From the NCBI RefSeq assembly GCF_000003815.2, contig NC_049981.1, positions 26,587,096-26,651,095 on the forward strand: a DNA stretch of 64,000 bases, read 5' to 3'. The notes below the pieces were generated by a model. It did no database searches and was not told where the DNA came from. It worked only from the letters and a program-made list of their open reading frames with translations. Positions within the stretch are counted from its first letter, which is position 1, and each line of letters opens with the position of its first letter. Below, one piece after another: positions 1-11,345 of this stretch. A program made the position numbers and the translations under genes. Source of the DNA: Branchiostoma floridae. Taxonomy: Eukaryota; Chordata; Leptocardii; Amphioxiformes; Branchiostomatidae.

Positions 1-323
1 TGATCATCCTCTTTATTCAAATAACACAATAATATCATGTCGTTCAAAGTATGAAAGTCTAATCTTAGAAAGTATTGTAGCATTTCGTCATAATTCATGT
101 TCATGAGACCATGATTTGCATGATGCGGAAATGCCAGGTGAACTGTTTTCAAACTTGACCTTCGCTACAACAAGTTCCCAAATATCACGAAGATCCATTA
201 ACAGCTTCTGCTGTTGACCTACATACAGACGCATACCACAGCCACTCCACCAGGGCATGGCTGAAAATATAACCTTCCTGGCGAAGGTAATAAAGTTTTA
301 TCTACGTTTAAGTTGAACTTCAC

Positions 324-416
324 CTGTTGTGTGTAGGGGGGTGGTTGCGCATCGAAGCCGATTGGCGGAGGCGCAGAGCCTGCTGGGTACTGTGGCTGTT
401 GCGTGGGGTAACTCAT
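324..416 (-). CDS. N-terminal exon of a proline-rich protein (gene runs off left edge)
   Basis: On the minus strand an ATG at 416-414 opens MSYPTQQPQYPAG..., followed by a Pro/Gln/Tyr-rich stretch ending PPPYTQQ, and the exon closes at a donor CAACAG|GTGAAG. A pyrimidine-rich acceptor (CTAATTGACAG) lies just upstream of the ATG, so the 5'UTR is probably spliced. The composition and the PPPY motif (a WW-domain ligand) resemble N-termini of scramblases, LITAF-like and related small membrane proteins. Only 31 residues are visible, so the family cannot be named. The rest of the gene would lie beyond position 1. Confidence 0.5.
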
Positions 417-434
417 CACCTGTCAATTAGATAA

Positions 435-828
435 AGAAGGTCACCCTTTTTCAAGACTACAACAGGACAACGTACATTTGCCTACAGAGGTGCTAAACAC
501 TTTAACTCACTACCAGCTGACATTAAACAAGTTCCAACCCTGAATTTATTTAAATCAGCTCTGAAACTCCATGCACATTCTCAGTAGTGACCTCTGACAT
601 CCTGAACAACTTATCTGTTGACCTGGATTGGATTTATGGATTATGATTTTGATTTGTCTGCAGTCTTTCATGTTTCATTTGTACTCATATGTTCCGATGT
701 GTGTGTCTATTTATTTTCTTTGTAATATGCTTTTATTTCCTTGTATGTGAAACTGGGCCCTATTGAAAATCGGTTTGTCTAAACTGAATAGGCCACCCAG
801 GCGTTTGAAAATAAACAAACAAACAAAT
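435..828 (+). mobile_element. 3' end of a non-LTR retrotransposon (5'-truncated)
   Basis: The frame 435-587 reads KTTTGQRTFAYRGAKHFNSL then PADIKQVPTLNLFKSALK and stops at 585-587. This is the typical C-terminal end of reverse transcriptase ORFs in CR1/L2/Jockey-type LINEs (GQRxFxYRGAKxWNxLP). A short 3'UTR follows, with GGGCCCTATTGAAAA, AATAAA at 809-814 and a (CAAA)n-like tail to about 826. A stop at 432-434 and the loss of all upstream RT domains mark it as a dead 5'-truncated copy. Clade not resolved. Confidence 0.8.
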
Positions 829-2458
829 GATGCAGCATGATTCAACAAAATACATTGAAGTCTAAATCTACACATCAGACTCGATTGCGTAATGTAGGCA
901 AACGTACACGTACGGTCAATGAAAAAACAAGAAGGTCAAAGTTTTTAACCATCACTTACTTTGAAAGTACAAAGGGGATGTATGCAAACTGCATTATGTA
1001 AATAGACCTGGTGGGAAAATGTCCTCATGCAACTAAGGGAACCAAGTGTAATATATCTCCAAACATACGAAACAACAAAATCAAAACAACCAAACTTTGC
1101 AAAACAATAGATCGATGGCACACCTGGCGTGGCATACAACTGATTTAACATTATCCTATACTACAATATTGCAATATTGCGTTCGGTAGTGAGAAATGTA
1201 CTGCGACGATTGTAAGAAGTTAAGACATGTGCAACGTTTGTGGCCGACAGTTCTTTGCCAGGATTGGGCTCGTCAGTCATACCAGGACACACAAGAGTGA
1301 CTGAAGTCAAGGTCTTCATCGAACCACGATGGACAAACAACAACAACCAACATTGTCTAGGTCACCTCAACCATATATTATTTCATAGATATTATCAGTC
1401 ATTGGCGAAAGGTAGCGGATGGCCAGTTACAAAACCATGATATCCATTTGTTTGAGTAACTTTTGTATTCTGTCTTTTGTTACCTGGAGATCCAACGTTT
1501 TTCGAAGTAGTTTCGGCATGTAATGTACTTGTATATTGACACATGTGGCTCCAAAACCCACTACATGGTCATGTTTAACGTTTAGACACATTATTTTCTT
1601 GAAATCAAAAAATACTATGATGGTATATTTCCAGCTATATACAAAGCTATTGCGACTCTTAATTAGGTACGTAGCTTCATTCGCAGACAAATGCGCTTCA
1701 AACATAAAGTAACCCTGAAGAACGTACCTTACGTCCTCGGACAAGAAAGTCACAGAAAGATTTTACTCCTGTCGAAAATGGCAGTCTGTCTTATTAGCTT
1801 TCTCCGCTCGTCGCAGCAGCAAAAGCAAAGTTGAAGAGTTCTCAAGCAGTTCCTCCCCTCTCGATCCACAGTGTCTAGTACGCCAAAACTGCTGGCCAGC
1901 GGCTGATCACCATTTGCGCCTGATCGGTCATTGTGACAAAGTACAAAGTTTCTAGGCAATGTTGGATTGTGCAAATAAACATGGGGTACAAATGGTAACT
2001 GTGAAAGGCATGTGTATAAACAGCTGTGTAGTAGACATTTTCTCACCTGTGTATCACCCTAGCTAAGTCATACTTTCACTCTTACTGAAAAATATAAATG
2101 TGTACTGTATGGGTAATGAATGTTGCTATCTTGTTCAAGGTTCCAAAATTACAAATAACTATTCTTGTCTTATCGCAAATGGTTAATAAACAACCGTATT
2201 GCAAATAATTGTAACTGCGACACCTTTGTACAAGCGCAAAGCGCCTGATGCTTTGGCTAGGATTACAAGAGTTATATCGACACCCAGGATTTGTCGAACT
2301 TTTCAACCCTAACGTTTGAAAGGAAAACACATGTAGGTGGATGAGAGAGTCACAGATATATGTGCTAGTATGGAAGGATAGTCGTCGTTACGCTTTAGAA
2401 GGCCGTTAGTGTGTTGCATGTGTGTTTTACGACTCTTTCGTCTCTCTTTGCACTGCGA
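829..2458. other. Intergenic or intronic stretch without a recognised gene
   Basis: Contains weak minus-strand open frames at 1427-1753 (108 codons) and 1750-2046 (98 codons). Neither has an ATG context, motif or splice border that convinces me. No repeat family recognised. It may be upstream non-coding sequence of the minus-strand gene at the left edge. Confidence 0.4.
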
Positions 2459-2700
2459 TCATTGCCTGTAATATACACTAAGTCCGCAAGAGGACGTCCA
2501 TAACAGGCTGGTATGGCGAGGTGGCGAGTAGAGTGGGGTAAGGAGCGCTCCCGGTGCCAGCCATATGGGGAGTAATCTCCAAGCAGATCCTACGGTAGCA
2601 TAAGACAGTATCAAAAGCTGCCAGAGGAGTGAAGCTGGCTTAGGAGTGTGTTTGGCTACCGCTAATCCCGGGCTACCACCTGATGCCAAAATCTGCGATT
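2459..2700 (-). repeat. Dispersed repeat with GGGAGCGCTCC core, copy 1
   Basis: Read on the minus strand it contains GGCACCGGGAGCGCTCCTTA followed by CCC, then ACTCGCC and GCCATACC. The same core, in the opposite orientation, lies at 5810-5980, and the similarity continues past the palindromic core (ATGGC..CACCGGGAGCGCTCC). The open frame through it is therefore a repeat by-product. Element class unknown; a SINE or MITE is possible. Confidence 0.55.
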
Positions 2701-2727
2701 TTCATCATTGCAATCAAGTGTGACGAA

Positions 2728-2882
2728 CTAAAACGCAACTCCACACGGTTGTCCAGCAGCTTGCTCTGACGTCACAGACGTGACGTAATCCTCATATTCG
2801 AATTTAGAAGGTTTCTTACGAATTCGTGGCCATAAAACGACGGGAAAGGCACAGGTTTTGTCGGCCGCGGACACGTGAAGAT
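2728..2882 (-). CDS. Possible terminal exon or decayed element C-terminus (unrecognised)
   Basis: On the minus strand an acceptor-like AACACACAG at about 2890-2882 precedes a frame reading NLHVSAADKTCAFPVVLW, then PRIRKKPSKFEYEDYVT and SVTSEQAAGQPCGVAF, stop at 2728-2730. The amino-acid mix looks translated. The basic RxRKKPxxxEYEDYV stretch resembles C-terminal tails of some retroelement integrases, but this is a resemblance only. It could be the last exon of a minus-strand gene or a retroelement relic. Confidence 0.3.
2767..2788. promoter_or_regulatory. Two CRE/ATF-type sites
   Basis: TGACGTCA at 2767-2774 is a full palindromic CRE; TGACGTAA at 2781-2788 is a near-CRE, and a further GTGACGTAA occurs at 2952-2960. 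Paired sites 14 bp apart would suit CREB/ATF binding. They also overlap the open frame above, so they may be incidental. Confidence 0.35.
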
Positions 2883-3139
2883 TTCTCTGTGTGTTTTGTA
2901 GGTTTTGAGTAAAGCAATGTCCTAGCAACTCGGATTTTTATTGCCCCTTTGTGACGTAATGCCATTGTTCTACCATAGGCTTGGATCATAGGAAAAAGCC
3001 GTTGAAGCGCTGTATTTTGTACATGACTTTAGGCGCGTCCTGAGGGAAAAGTCATCATCGCAGTGAAGTAAAATTTGGATATAAGGTAGATGGAATCTTT
3101 TTGAAGCCGGGAATGAAATTTTATGACAGAATATGCAAA

Positions 3140-3807
3140 TTAAGGTTCCGGTTCGGAATTTCAATTGTCCAGATATCTAAATAGTCCCTAAGAATAAGAC
3201 GCAAATTAGAGGTTGTCTCTATAGTTTTGGCTCTAGATTTTCCGGCTGTCGCTTTAGCAATGTATAATCTTTTATACATCCCCAAATACTTGTTGTTCGT
3301 AGCGTTTTATGGTGTCGGAGATTTGATCGTGCGGCGAACACTTCCTGGTATTAGTGCGCGCGATAGCGGTAAAGCGTTTCGTCGCCTGATTACCCAGATG
3401 GTGCGTTCTATGCGCGTTTTGGGTGTTTTAGCGCCATCGGAGCTCGCGGAAAACGTATCGGATAACTTTTCTTCCTTTTTGCTCAGTATACAGAAGAACT
3501 CTTGACCTCCATTGCCATATTAGTCATTATCCCAGGAAAATTCATTTTTTTCCGTGTAGCGGCCTGTAAAAAAAGCCTCCAAATTAGCAATTTCTTGGTG
3601 AAAATTGTATTTTAATGATGGTTTTTACCAAACATAACATTTCTACAGAAAATGTCAAATGAGTCTGACGGTCAGCGACAAGGCACCCTTTTCTATCGGA
3701 AACATCGAATTGTCCGAAAAACGATGTTTTGAGAAGCGCTAGTGCTTTTTTCAGAGACAGTCATATCGGCCTCGAATCGTAAAAGAAACTCCGAACCGGA
3801 ACCTTAA
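3140..3807. mobile_element. TTAA-flanked inverted-repeat element 1 (piggyBac-type target site)
   Basis: TTAA at 3140-3143 and 3804-3807 flanks terminal inverted repeats 3144-3162 and 3785-3803. The arms read GGTTCCGGTTCGGAATTTC and GGTTCCGGTTCGGAGTTTC, 18 of 19 identical. TTAA duplication on insertion is the signature of piggyBac-superfamily transposons. At 660 bp it is far too short for a transposase of about 550-600 residues, so it is non-autonomous. The clean TSD and near-identical ends suggest a fairly recent insertion. Confidence 0.8.
3260..3505 (+). CDS. Small open frame inside TTAA element 1 (unrecognised)
   Basis: An ATG-initiated frame of 81 codons (open from 3227 with a TTG). It begins MYNLLYIPKYLLFVAF, a hydrophobic segment, and continues with a basic part (FRRLITQMVRSMRVLG) and an acidic tail. 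No Cys and no transposase motif. Its codon use is richer in GC third positions than the flanks. It could be chance, a transposase-derived relic or a small element-encoded protein. Confidence 0.25.
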   Translation: MYNLLYIPKYLLFVAFYGVGDLIVRRTLPGISARDSGKAFRRLITQMVRSMRVLGVLAPSELAENVSDNFSSFLLSIQKNS

Positions 3808-3977
3808 TAACCCATTAAATCTTAATTAATGACGTCACAGATGGCGTGAAATAAATGCATATTGATATATTTATTCATAGCTACAATATTACGCGAAAAA
3901 AATTCCATAATTTTGCTTGTTTGCGGTCCAAACCCGATATCATCTATGTCAGGCCCTTGGCCCCCCCCTCCCCCAAG

Positions 3978-5580
3978 TTGTATGTTTAGTTTATTGTCTA
4001 TGGCTTTATGAACTAGGTCAAAACAGTGGAAAATCCGCCCTGACTTCCTTCTGAGCGCATATGTCAACTTAATGGTACCCTGACGTCATTACGCATTAAT
4101 GTCTGTTAAATTTGTCACTTTGACTACGTGGCGTAGACACACCGGTGTAATGAAAAAGAGTTTGGTCGAAGTTGTATGTTTAGTTTATTGTCTACGGGGC
4201 TTTATGAACAAGGTCAAAACAGTGGAAAGCCGCCCTGACTTCCTTCTGAGCGCATATGTCAACTTTATGGTACCCTGACGTCATTACCCATTCATGTCTG
4301 TTAAATTTGTCACTTTGAGGACGTAGCATAGACACACCGGTGTGATGAAAAAAAGTTTAATCGAAATTGTATGTTTAGTTTATTGTCTATGGCTTTATGA
4401 ACTAGGTCAAAACAGTGGAAAAGCCGCCCTGACTTCCTTCTGAGCGCATATGTAAACTTTATGATACCCTGACGTCATTACGTATTGATGTCTGTTAAAT
4501 ATGTCACTTTGAGAACGTAGCGTAGACACACCGGTGTAATGAAAAAGAGTTTGGTCGAAGTTGTATGTTTAGTTTATTGTCTATGGCTTTATGAACTAGG
4601 TCAAAACAGTGGAAAACCCGCCCTGACTTCCTTCTGAGCGCATATGTCAACTTTATGGTACCCTGACGTCATTACGTACATGTATTGATGTCTGTTGAAT
4701 TTGTCACTTTGAATACGTAGCATAGACACACAGGTGTAATGAAAAAGAGTTTGGTCGAAGTTGTATGTTTAGTTTATTGTCTATCACTCTATGACTTTTT
4801 GAATTAGGTCAGAACAGTGGAAAACCCGCCATGATTTCCTTGTCAACTTTATGGTACCCCGACGTCATTACGCATTGATGTCTGTTAAATTTGTCACCTT
4901 GAGTACGTGGCGTAGACACGCCGGTGTACTTCAAAAGAGTTTGGTGGAATTTTTATGTTTAGTTTATTGTCTATGACTTTTTGAATTAGGTCAAAACAGT
5001 GGAAAACCCGCACTGACTTTCTTTTGACCGCATATGTCAATTTTATGGCACTCTGACGTCATTACGCCTCGATGTCTGTTAAATTTGAGACTAGTAATAC
5101 GTAACGGAGACACTCCGGTGTAAACAGAAGGGGGTTGGTTGAAGTTGTATGTTTAGTGTATTGTATATGAATTTTCAATTAGGTCAATAGCATGGAAAAC
5201 CCGGCCTGACGTCCTTCTGACCGCATATGTCAACTTTATTGTACCCTGACGTCATTACGCATTGATGTCTGTTAAATTTGTCACTTTGAGTACGTAGCGT
5301 AGACACACCGGTGTAATTGAAAAGAGTTTGGTTGAAGTTGTATGTTTAGTTTATTGTCGATGAAGCTATTAATGCGATTAAAATGGTTGAAACCCGCTCT
5401 GGCTTCCATATGACCGCATATGTCAACTTTATGGCACTCTGACGTTATTACGCCTTGCTGTCTGTTAAATTTGTCACTTGAAGTACGACGCGTTGACATT
5501 TTAGTACACTTGAAATGAGTTTGGACAAACTTCTATGTTTAGTTTAATGTCGATGAGGCTTTTAGTTCGGTAAAAATGTA
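3978..5580 (+). repeat. 194-bp satellite, eight full units plus a partial ninth
   Basis: Units start with (GT)TGTATGTTTAGTTTATTG at 3978, 4172, 4367, 4561, 4761, 4951, 5145, 5339 and 5531, giving periods of 190-200 bp, usually 194. Each unit contains GCGCATATGTCAAC, CCCTGACGTCATTACG and ACACCGGTGT-like blocks. The early units are more alike than the last three, which suggests homogenisation at the left end. The open frames reported through it are by-products. The unit length is near a nucleosome repeat. Confidence 0.93.
4081..5255. promoter_or_regulatory. Phased CRE palindromes (TGACGTCA) in the satellite
   Basis: TGACGTCA occurs at 4081, 4277, 4470, 4664, 5054 and 5248. The unit near 4860 has CGACGTCA and the unit near 5430 has TGACGTTA. 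A full CRE once per 194 bp across six units is far above chance but follows from the tandem repetition. CpG methylation would block most CREB binding. Confidence 0.5.
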
Positions 5581-5809
5581 GGATTTTGCAAGACAGTAAG
5601 AAAGACACTCACTTCGGTAGGTGTCGCTGTTAGAGGTTTATATAATTTTGTTGTTTTTTGTTTAACTAAGAGTCCCGACTTTGCCATAGCATAAGTATGT
5701 GGTAATCCAAGAAATGACATATTCTAGCTTCCAAAACGGGCCATAGCTAGCCAGAAATGTGTTTGAGAGGACATAGAAGTGATTGCAATAATGCTGTACT
5801 TTCTCCCCT

Positions 5810-5980
5810 ACAGGTACAATGGTACAGTCTGGCCCCCTCTCCCCGGCCTACTCTCCCCGGCCTGTCCTCCCCATGGCACCGGGAGCGCTCCTTACCCAGA
5901 TGGGCGAGTATGGCATGGCACGACGCTTCACTTAGCGGTTTGTACGTGTATTGCAGATGGCGTGATGTAGGTTACTAGGC
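5810..5980 (+). repeat. Dispersed repeat with GGGAGCGCTCC core, copy 2
   Basis: Contains CATGGCACCGGGAGCGCTCC then TTACCC, the same core as the inverted copy at 2459-2700. A local duplication CTCCCCGGCCT occurs just before it (5838-5861). The shared sequence extends about 60-80 bp, with scattered changes. Confidence 0.55.
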
Positions 5981-6693
5981 CACCTTACATCTGTTACAAG
6001 TTGGTAATGAGAGAACGGGGGGTAGACTCCTACTTTGCCCCGCTTTTGACAACATCCCGTGACAACACCAGTTGAGTTCAACCCTGTGTCAATGACCTCA
6101 ACTTTATCTCCTGGAAAACGTCCCTAAATCCGTATAATTTTTCGAACCTTACCTCTTGTGTCTCTTGCGTATATATACATATACATAATTGATGGCGTAT
6201 ATATCATTTGTTGTGTATGCCATGGGCTAAACTACGCTACGCCCTCGGAGACTATAAACCCCTCGGTGGGACTACTGTTATACACTGGTTTTTTGGCCTT
6301 CCCATCGGTCAACTTATACATAAGCATAGAGGCACATGTCATAGAAAAGGGCAGGATAACTTTGAATTTTATTCTTTGATTTGTCATGGTACAATAGTTA
6401 ATTGTGGTGTCATATGATGATCAGTATCGGGTAGTACAGAAATAATTGCGTCTTTTACACTATATGTGCGTCTTCGTTGTAATGAAAGAAGAAATCATAA
6501 TTAAATCTAAAACTACATGTAAACAGTATGTTGCTTTAGATTTGCCTGCTGACATTTGGTTGTTCTCCGTAAGTCGCCGCCGAAGTCCAACTTGAAGACT
6601 TCAATAAAAGTCTGGTATAACAAGGCGGGCGATAAATTTCACTGGGCGTGATGTTTGCCAACCTGTTTCACGCGGATACCATCAGGCTTTCCG

Positions 6694-7065
6694 TCATTTT
6701 GTGTAACGTAAACACGGTTTTAGGTACGGAGTTGGAATAACAATATTTTCCACGTTCTCTGTAGTTATAGGTGTGGGGATAGATGGTACCCATTCTAAGT
6801 CACCGTTGAGAAACGTTATCTTTTCTTCACTGCCAAGTTTAATTTTGATAGAAGTAGCATTATCTAGTGAAGAATTGGATCCATATTGGGTAAATGGCAT
6901 TGATATTGGTGATAATTCCGGGTCACTAGAAGTAAATGTGTTAGCTGGCATGGCTGGCATCAGATAAACAGCCAGATCAAATTGGGTCAGTCTCGACGTT
7001 TCCCCTATTTTCTGCGCCTCGTGTGTCGGTGACCGCTGGGACAGCCACGTCAACACTGCTCCCAC
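6694..7065 (-). CDS. Unrecognised 123-codon open frame, possible exon
   Basis: A minus-strand frame reading ...EAQKIGETSRLTQFDLAVYL, with a Ser/Thr/Pro-rich middle and ending LKPCLRYTK. It begins at a GTG with no ATG nearby upstream, so if real it would be an internal exon or relic. No domain recognised. Its length is only slightly above what this window yields by chance. Confidence 0.2.
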   Translation of the reverse strand: MGAVLTWLSQRSPTHEAQKIGETSRLTQFDLAVYLMPAMPANTFTSSDPELSPISMPFTQYGSNSSLDNATSIKIKLGSEEKITFLNGDLEWVPSIPTPITTENVENIVIPTPYLKPCLRYTK

Positions 7066-9204
7066 AGGCAGAGAACCAGGTCAACACACTTTCCAGATCC
7101 TCTCCTCACGGACACCGCCATCACATGAGGTAACTAACGTTTTCCTTTCTGTGTTGTCTTGTCATGATTGCTTATTAGAATGTACCGACTATGTTTTTCC
7201 TAGACGTGCATAAGTGTCATGTAAACGGTTAAAACCCTTACCAGTCGGTGTATGCTGTTTTACATCTTCTTTTCCCATTTTCTTTGTTATTTGCATTGGC
7301 AACACAAACATGCTTTACAAAAAACAAAGGGCATAATCTTGACAATGGTATCAAATAAAATCAAATTTTGGGCGGCCATAACTCTGCCTGACAATGCTAA
7401 ACCAGCCAGCCAACAGGTGCCTACCCAAATATATGGTGAAATTTACAAGGTACTGGTTTCCAATTGGTTTGTCTACAATATACACCAGTCTATAATTTAT
7501 ATTACATCAACATAAGAGAGTTTAACAATACTTTTCCCTGTAAATGCTGTTTGACTTCTGTATAAGTGTCTGTATCAAGACTCTTAGGGTTACATTAATG
7601 TAGGAATTGTTGGAACTGTTCAAGCCTCTCAGAGTGTAGCGTTTTCTGCTATATACACGTTCTGTGCATACAAATGTGAAGGAAAGAGTTATCAGTGAAA
7701 TGTATCATGATAAAGTATCCTTCAACAAATGATATCTTGTTGCTGGGTGCCACACTGGTGGTATTACCAAACTGCAGAAGGTCTGCAGGGGAGCGATGCT
7801 TTGTGGTAAAAATCAACAGTAAATATAGGGATGCCGGCAAATCTTTCAATAGTCACAATAGTGTATAGTGTATTTATTTATAGTGTATTACTAACCAACG
7901 CATCTTACAATATGAAATTATTGATAAAAACCTAAGTTTAAGTTTGACAGATATAAGAAACGTCGACGAAGACTAAACTGAACTAAGTCTAAAGTCACTT
8001 CCACCGAAGTTAGCGTTGCTTCTAGCAGTGGCTTTAGGATAAACCATTAGTGATAAAACCGACAACATTGGATACCCAGTAAGCCTACGTGAAACGGGTT
8101 CACCATATGGAATTCATGGAAATCGTAAACCTTTACTAATGAAGATGTATAAACATGCACTGCTTGGTCCCATGTGGACATATCATTAGCGACTCCGTAA
8201 TACTTCGTAAGAACAGAAATAGACAAGCAGCATAAATTTTCTTTATTTGGGTCACACAGAAACACGTATATTTTTAGAGCACACATCCCTCTCGCCAGAA
8301 GTCATCTGAAATGTACACCCTTGTTTTTTTTCGTGGCGATGGGTTGGCCAGGGGTCATATTTTCATAACAGGCGAGAGGAAGTAATATGAGATTTGCAGC
8401 CACGAAGGGTCAGGGGCCCCGTGAATTTTTCCATCAACTGCTATGATTTCATTGTCGCTAGATGTCGTTCCTTTTCAATTCACGACACCCTGACATCATG
8501 ATGTAGCTGTCTCTGTCAGTCATTCGCAGTTGGTAGGGGACGATCATTACCAGATGAATAACAAGATATGACGCTGGGATAGGAGGGAATAGCCCTAAAT
8601 CTAAATCATTAGCCCGGATGCAGTAACTACCCTCCTACCCGTAAAGGAGGCGCTCTACGTTGATAGAACCAACAAGTTTACAAAAATGGTTGAACCTCGT
8701 TTGCTTTCTGGCGACAGTTAGATTAGAATATATCTTTTACAGCCTGACCTTTAGTGAAAGAAATTTCCTACTAAATTCTGCGTGACACATTTATGCCCTA
8801 GGGACACTATTCACCACATTAGCGTCGTCGGCTGCATGCGTGAGGCATACAAATGTAAAGGAAAGTTATCAGTACAGCGTGTCACAACGGCTGGGAGCTT
8901 GTTGCTGGGCGGAACGCTAAATTGGCGGAGTAGTGAAAACACAATATATAGCCCACGTACTTAACATGATATTAGATTCTTTCTCAAAGACCGACGTGAC
9001 CGTTGGATACCTACGCTAGGAGGTAAGTTGTTCCGTGGGGCATGGTCGCGCTCGTAACGCGCGAGGTATGTAAACTAGATACAGTGGTAGATATTTTAGG
9101 GACCCCTGTCACCCCCTCCCCTCATATACTACAGCAGTGTATATGCATGTGCTGTGTTCATAGCTGACCATGACTGACCAATGTTTATGATAACTAGTCA
9201 ATCC

Positions 9205-9300
9205 ATACATGTAGCTCCAGTGGTTAGCGGCGCGGCTGCATCTCTGGAAGGGAGAAGTCGTACGTTCGATCGATCACCCGACATGCACGCTACTGGCATT
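9205..9300 (+). repeat. tRNA-derived SINE-like head
   Basis: TGTAGCTCCAGTGGTTAGCG resembles a tRNA A box and CGTTCGATCGATC a B box, about 45 bp apart, as in a Pol III promoter. It does not fold into an intact tRNA, since the acceptor stem and anticodon arm are missing. A tail to about 9400 may belong to it. Confidence 0.55.
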
Positions 9301-10049
9301 ACTGTGCTGTCTGCAGCCCTTTAATAGGACGGGACGTAAAGACGCGGACCATGATGTTCATTGTGGTGCTTGACAGCTTGTCGGAAAGAGCTAGTGGAGT
9401 TGTAGAGTTGTACAATGAGCCTGTATGACTACTGTACATAGCGTCTGTATTCTGTCACGACCAGTGAAACAATCATAATAGCTCCTCGGATCGATATCAC
9501 TGTCACTTTCACATGTCCCCATTGACGTATTCATTACTGTATTTTAGCACAGACACGTCGCTTTGCTCTGGATGTAAACATCATACAGTATCCCAAGGTC
9601 ATACCCGACTTAGCCATCCCCCCTCCCCACCCCCTTATTTACAACTACCTTATTAGACAGTGTTTAATCAAATGCACCACTCGTCTTACATAATTTACGG
9701 TGGACTAATAAAGCTCCCATCTCTAACAATGAACATTCCCCTAACCATACTATAAAACATTTATGAGGCACGTTACACATGTATATCTTCTCCCCAACTA
9801 CGGTCCACGTCTGCCTCTCTGTCTGTCTGTGCCGTACCGGAGTGTGGACCGTCTGCTCTGCAGAAACGGTAAGCCGCCTTTGGGTAACACACCAGCTGAG
9901 TTAGACAGGATCCATTCACACAGGTTGGATCATCCCTACCGTTTTCGATAAGTGCGGCGGGTTCTTAAACGTACTCGGTTTGGCTCTCCTCAAACACCTC
10001 CGGATTTACGTCCCATCCAAGAAGACGCACGTAACAGACTATAGGCACT

Positions 10050-10140
10050 TATTTTCACCTAAATATAGTGAGGAAAAAGGTGTAAAGTGCATTTCCCAAG
10101 GGCACAACACTGGAGCCTGCTAGGAACTTATTAAACTCTT
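10050..10140 (+). repeat. SINE-like fragment, CCCAAGGnCACAAC family, copy 1
   Basis: GTGAGGAAAAAGGTGTAAAG followed by TGCATTTCCCAAGGGCACAACACTGG, then CCTGCTAGGAACTT. The same order of blocks is found near 12680, 58520 and 60710. This is a degraded copy without its head. Confidence 0.55.
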
Positions 10141-11169
10141 GTGACTAAAACACCTAAATAGCAGTGCTGGGCAGAGCCCCCCATACGTGTACCACAGGTG
10201 TACCCTGTGAATGAGATAGCTTAATTAGACTAAACATACAGTATATCCTTAATTTCGTGTGCATATTATTGGGGAACGTTGACAATGACCTATATGGTGT
10301 GCCTTAATGCAAATCAGTATTATTCCATTACTTCATACGTATTGATTCATCAGGTAAAGGTCTCCATCATAACAAGCATACAGGCGTATCTGACTTGTCT
10401 CATAGCTTACATGATTTAGTACTTCCGTTTTTAACATGACAACATGACGACTTCGGCTCGGTAACTCTTGTCGAGATTATGCTGTACGGACTCAATATTA
10501 CTTCGAAAACGGCCATTGATTGTGAGGCTGAAGACGTGAAGTTGGGAATGGCAACTTTTATTGTGTAAAAGCGTTACATATCTATGTGGTACATCATGAG
10601 ATCTGAAAAGTACTCTCGATAACATTGGTGGACTTATTCCGGAGCAGTAGAAGTGAGTCTGCTATCCAGTAAAATCCTCTCATTATATAGCAGTTCCCTC
10701 GCGGGTAACTGCACGCGTTTATTGTTATACAGTACAACAAACACGCTAAGCTGGTGGTCAGTAAGGTTACACACTAAACCCTGCAGGGCCAGTTTTGATA
10801 TTCCTTTGCTGAATAATTCCTGCCATCGGCGCTATCGTTGACCTGGAGGTCACTGCGGGTTACCACAGTTTACGCCATCAGGGAAATATCAAAGTGATCA
10901 CCATATACATCACTCCCTCCCCCTTCCCCCAACGTTAAGGATACAGCGTGTTTTTGGTTTGGGTGACACCAACGAATTTGTCAAGCTCAAGTTCACTGTC
11001 ACGATCGGCGGCGTGTTGGACAGGTTTCCGCTCACCACGCCTTATCTGCTGCCACCCATCCGGCGGGATAGAGACGGCTGCTTTCTTCTCCTGGAGAACC
11101 CTGGGGGCAGCAATATGTCATGGGCACTTCACATGGCCAGGTTCGCCTTTTGTGGGCCTTACAGTCCCC

Positions 11170-11345
11170 GTGTTGGGGGAGAGTCGCGCCTTGAACACGT
11201 CATGGGACTCATCCCAGTGTGAGTGGTTCAAAAGCCTTTCAGTCTTGTCAGAGACTTGTGACAATATGTCACGGTAATCTCGGTAGGTCGGTTCTGTCCT
11301 ACCTTGAGCCCTGTAGTCTTGTGTCGGTCCCCATCGCAAAAGGGA
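11170..11345 (+). repeat. Degraded SINE-like tail
   Basis: CCAGTGTGAGTGGTTCAAAA is shared with the 3' part of the clear SINE at 52208-52550. Downstream similarity is weak. It also overlaps short open frames that I treat as spurious. Confidence 0.35.

Larger units (their letters stand above)
5581..9200. other. Non-coding stretch with one dispersed repeat
   Basis: Apart from the repeat at 5810-5980 and the minus-strand open frame at 6694-7065, nothing is recognised. AT-rich sequence with many short open frames in all directions and no consistent splice structure. Confidence 0.4.

Noticed and set aside
2459-2689. 76-codon minus-strand frame
   Set aside because: It lies within a dispersed repeat that recurs inverted at 5810-5980 without the frame.
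3978-5580. CRISPR-like array
   Set aside because: The repeats are contiguous 194-bp units without unique spacers, in a eukaryotic genome.
9211-9290. Possible tRNA gene
   Set aside because: A and B boxes are present but no cloverleaf stems can be paired; a SINE head explains it better.
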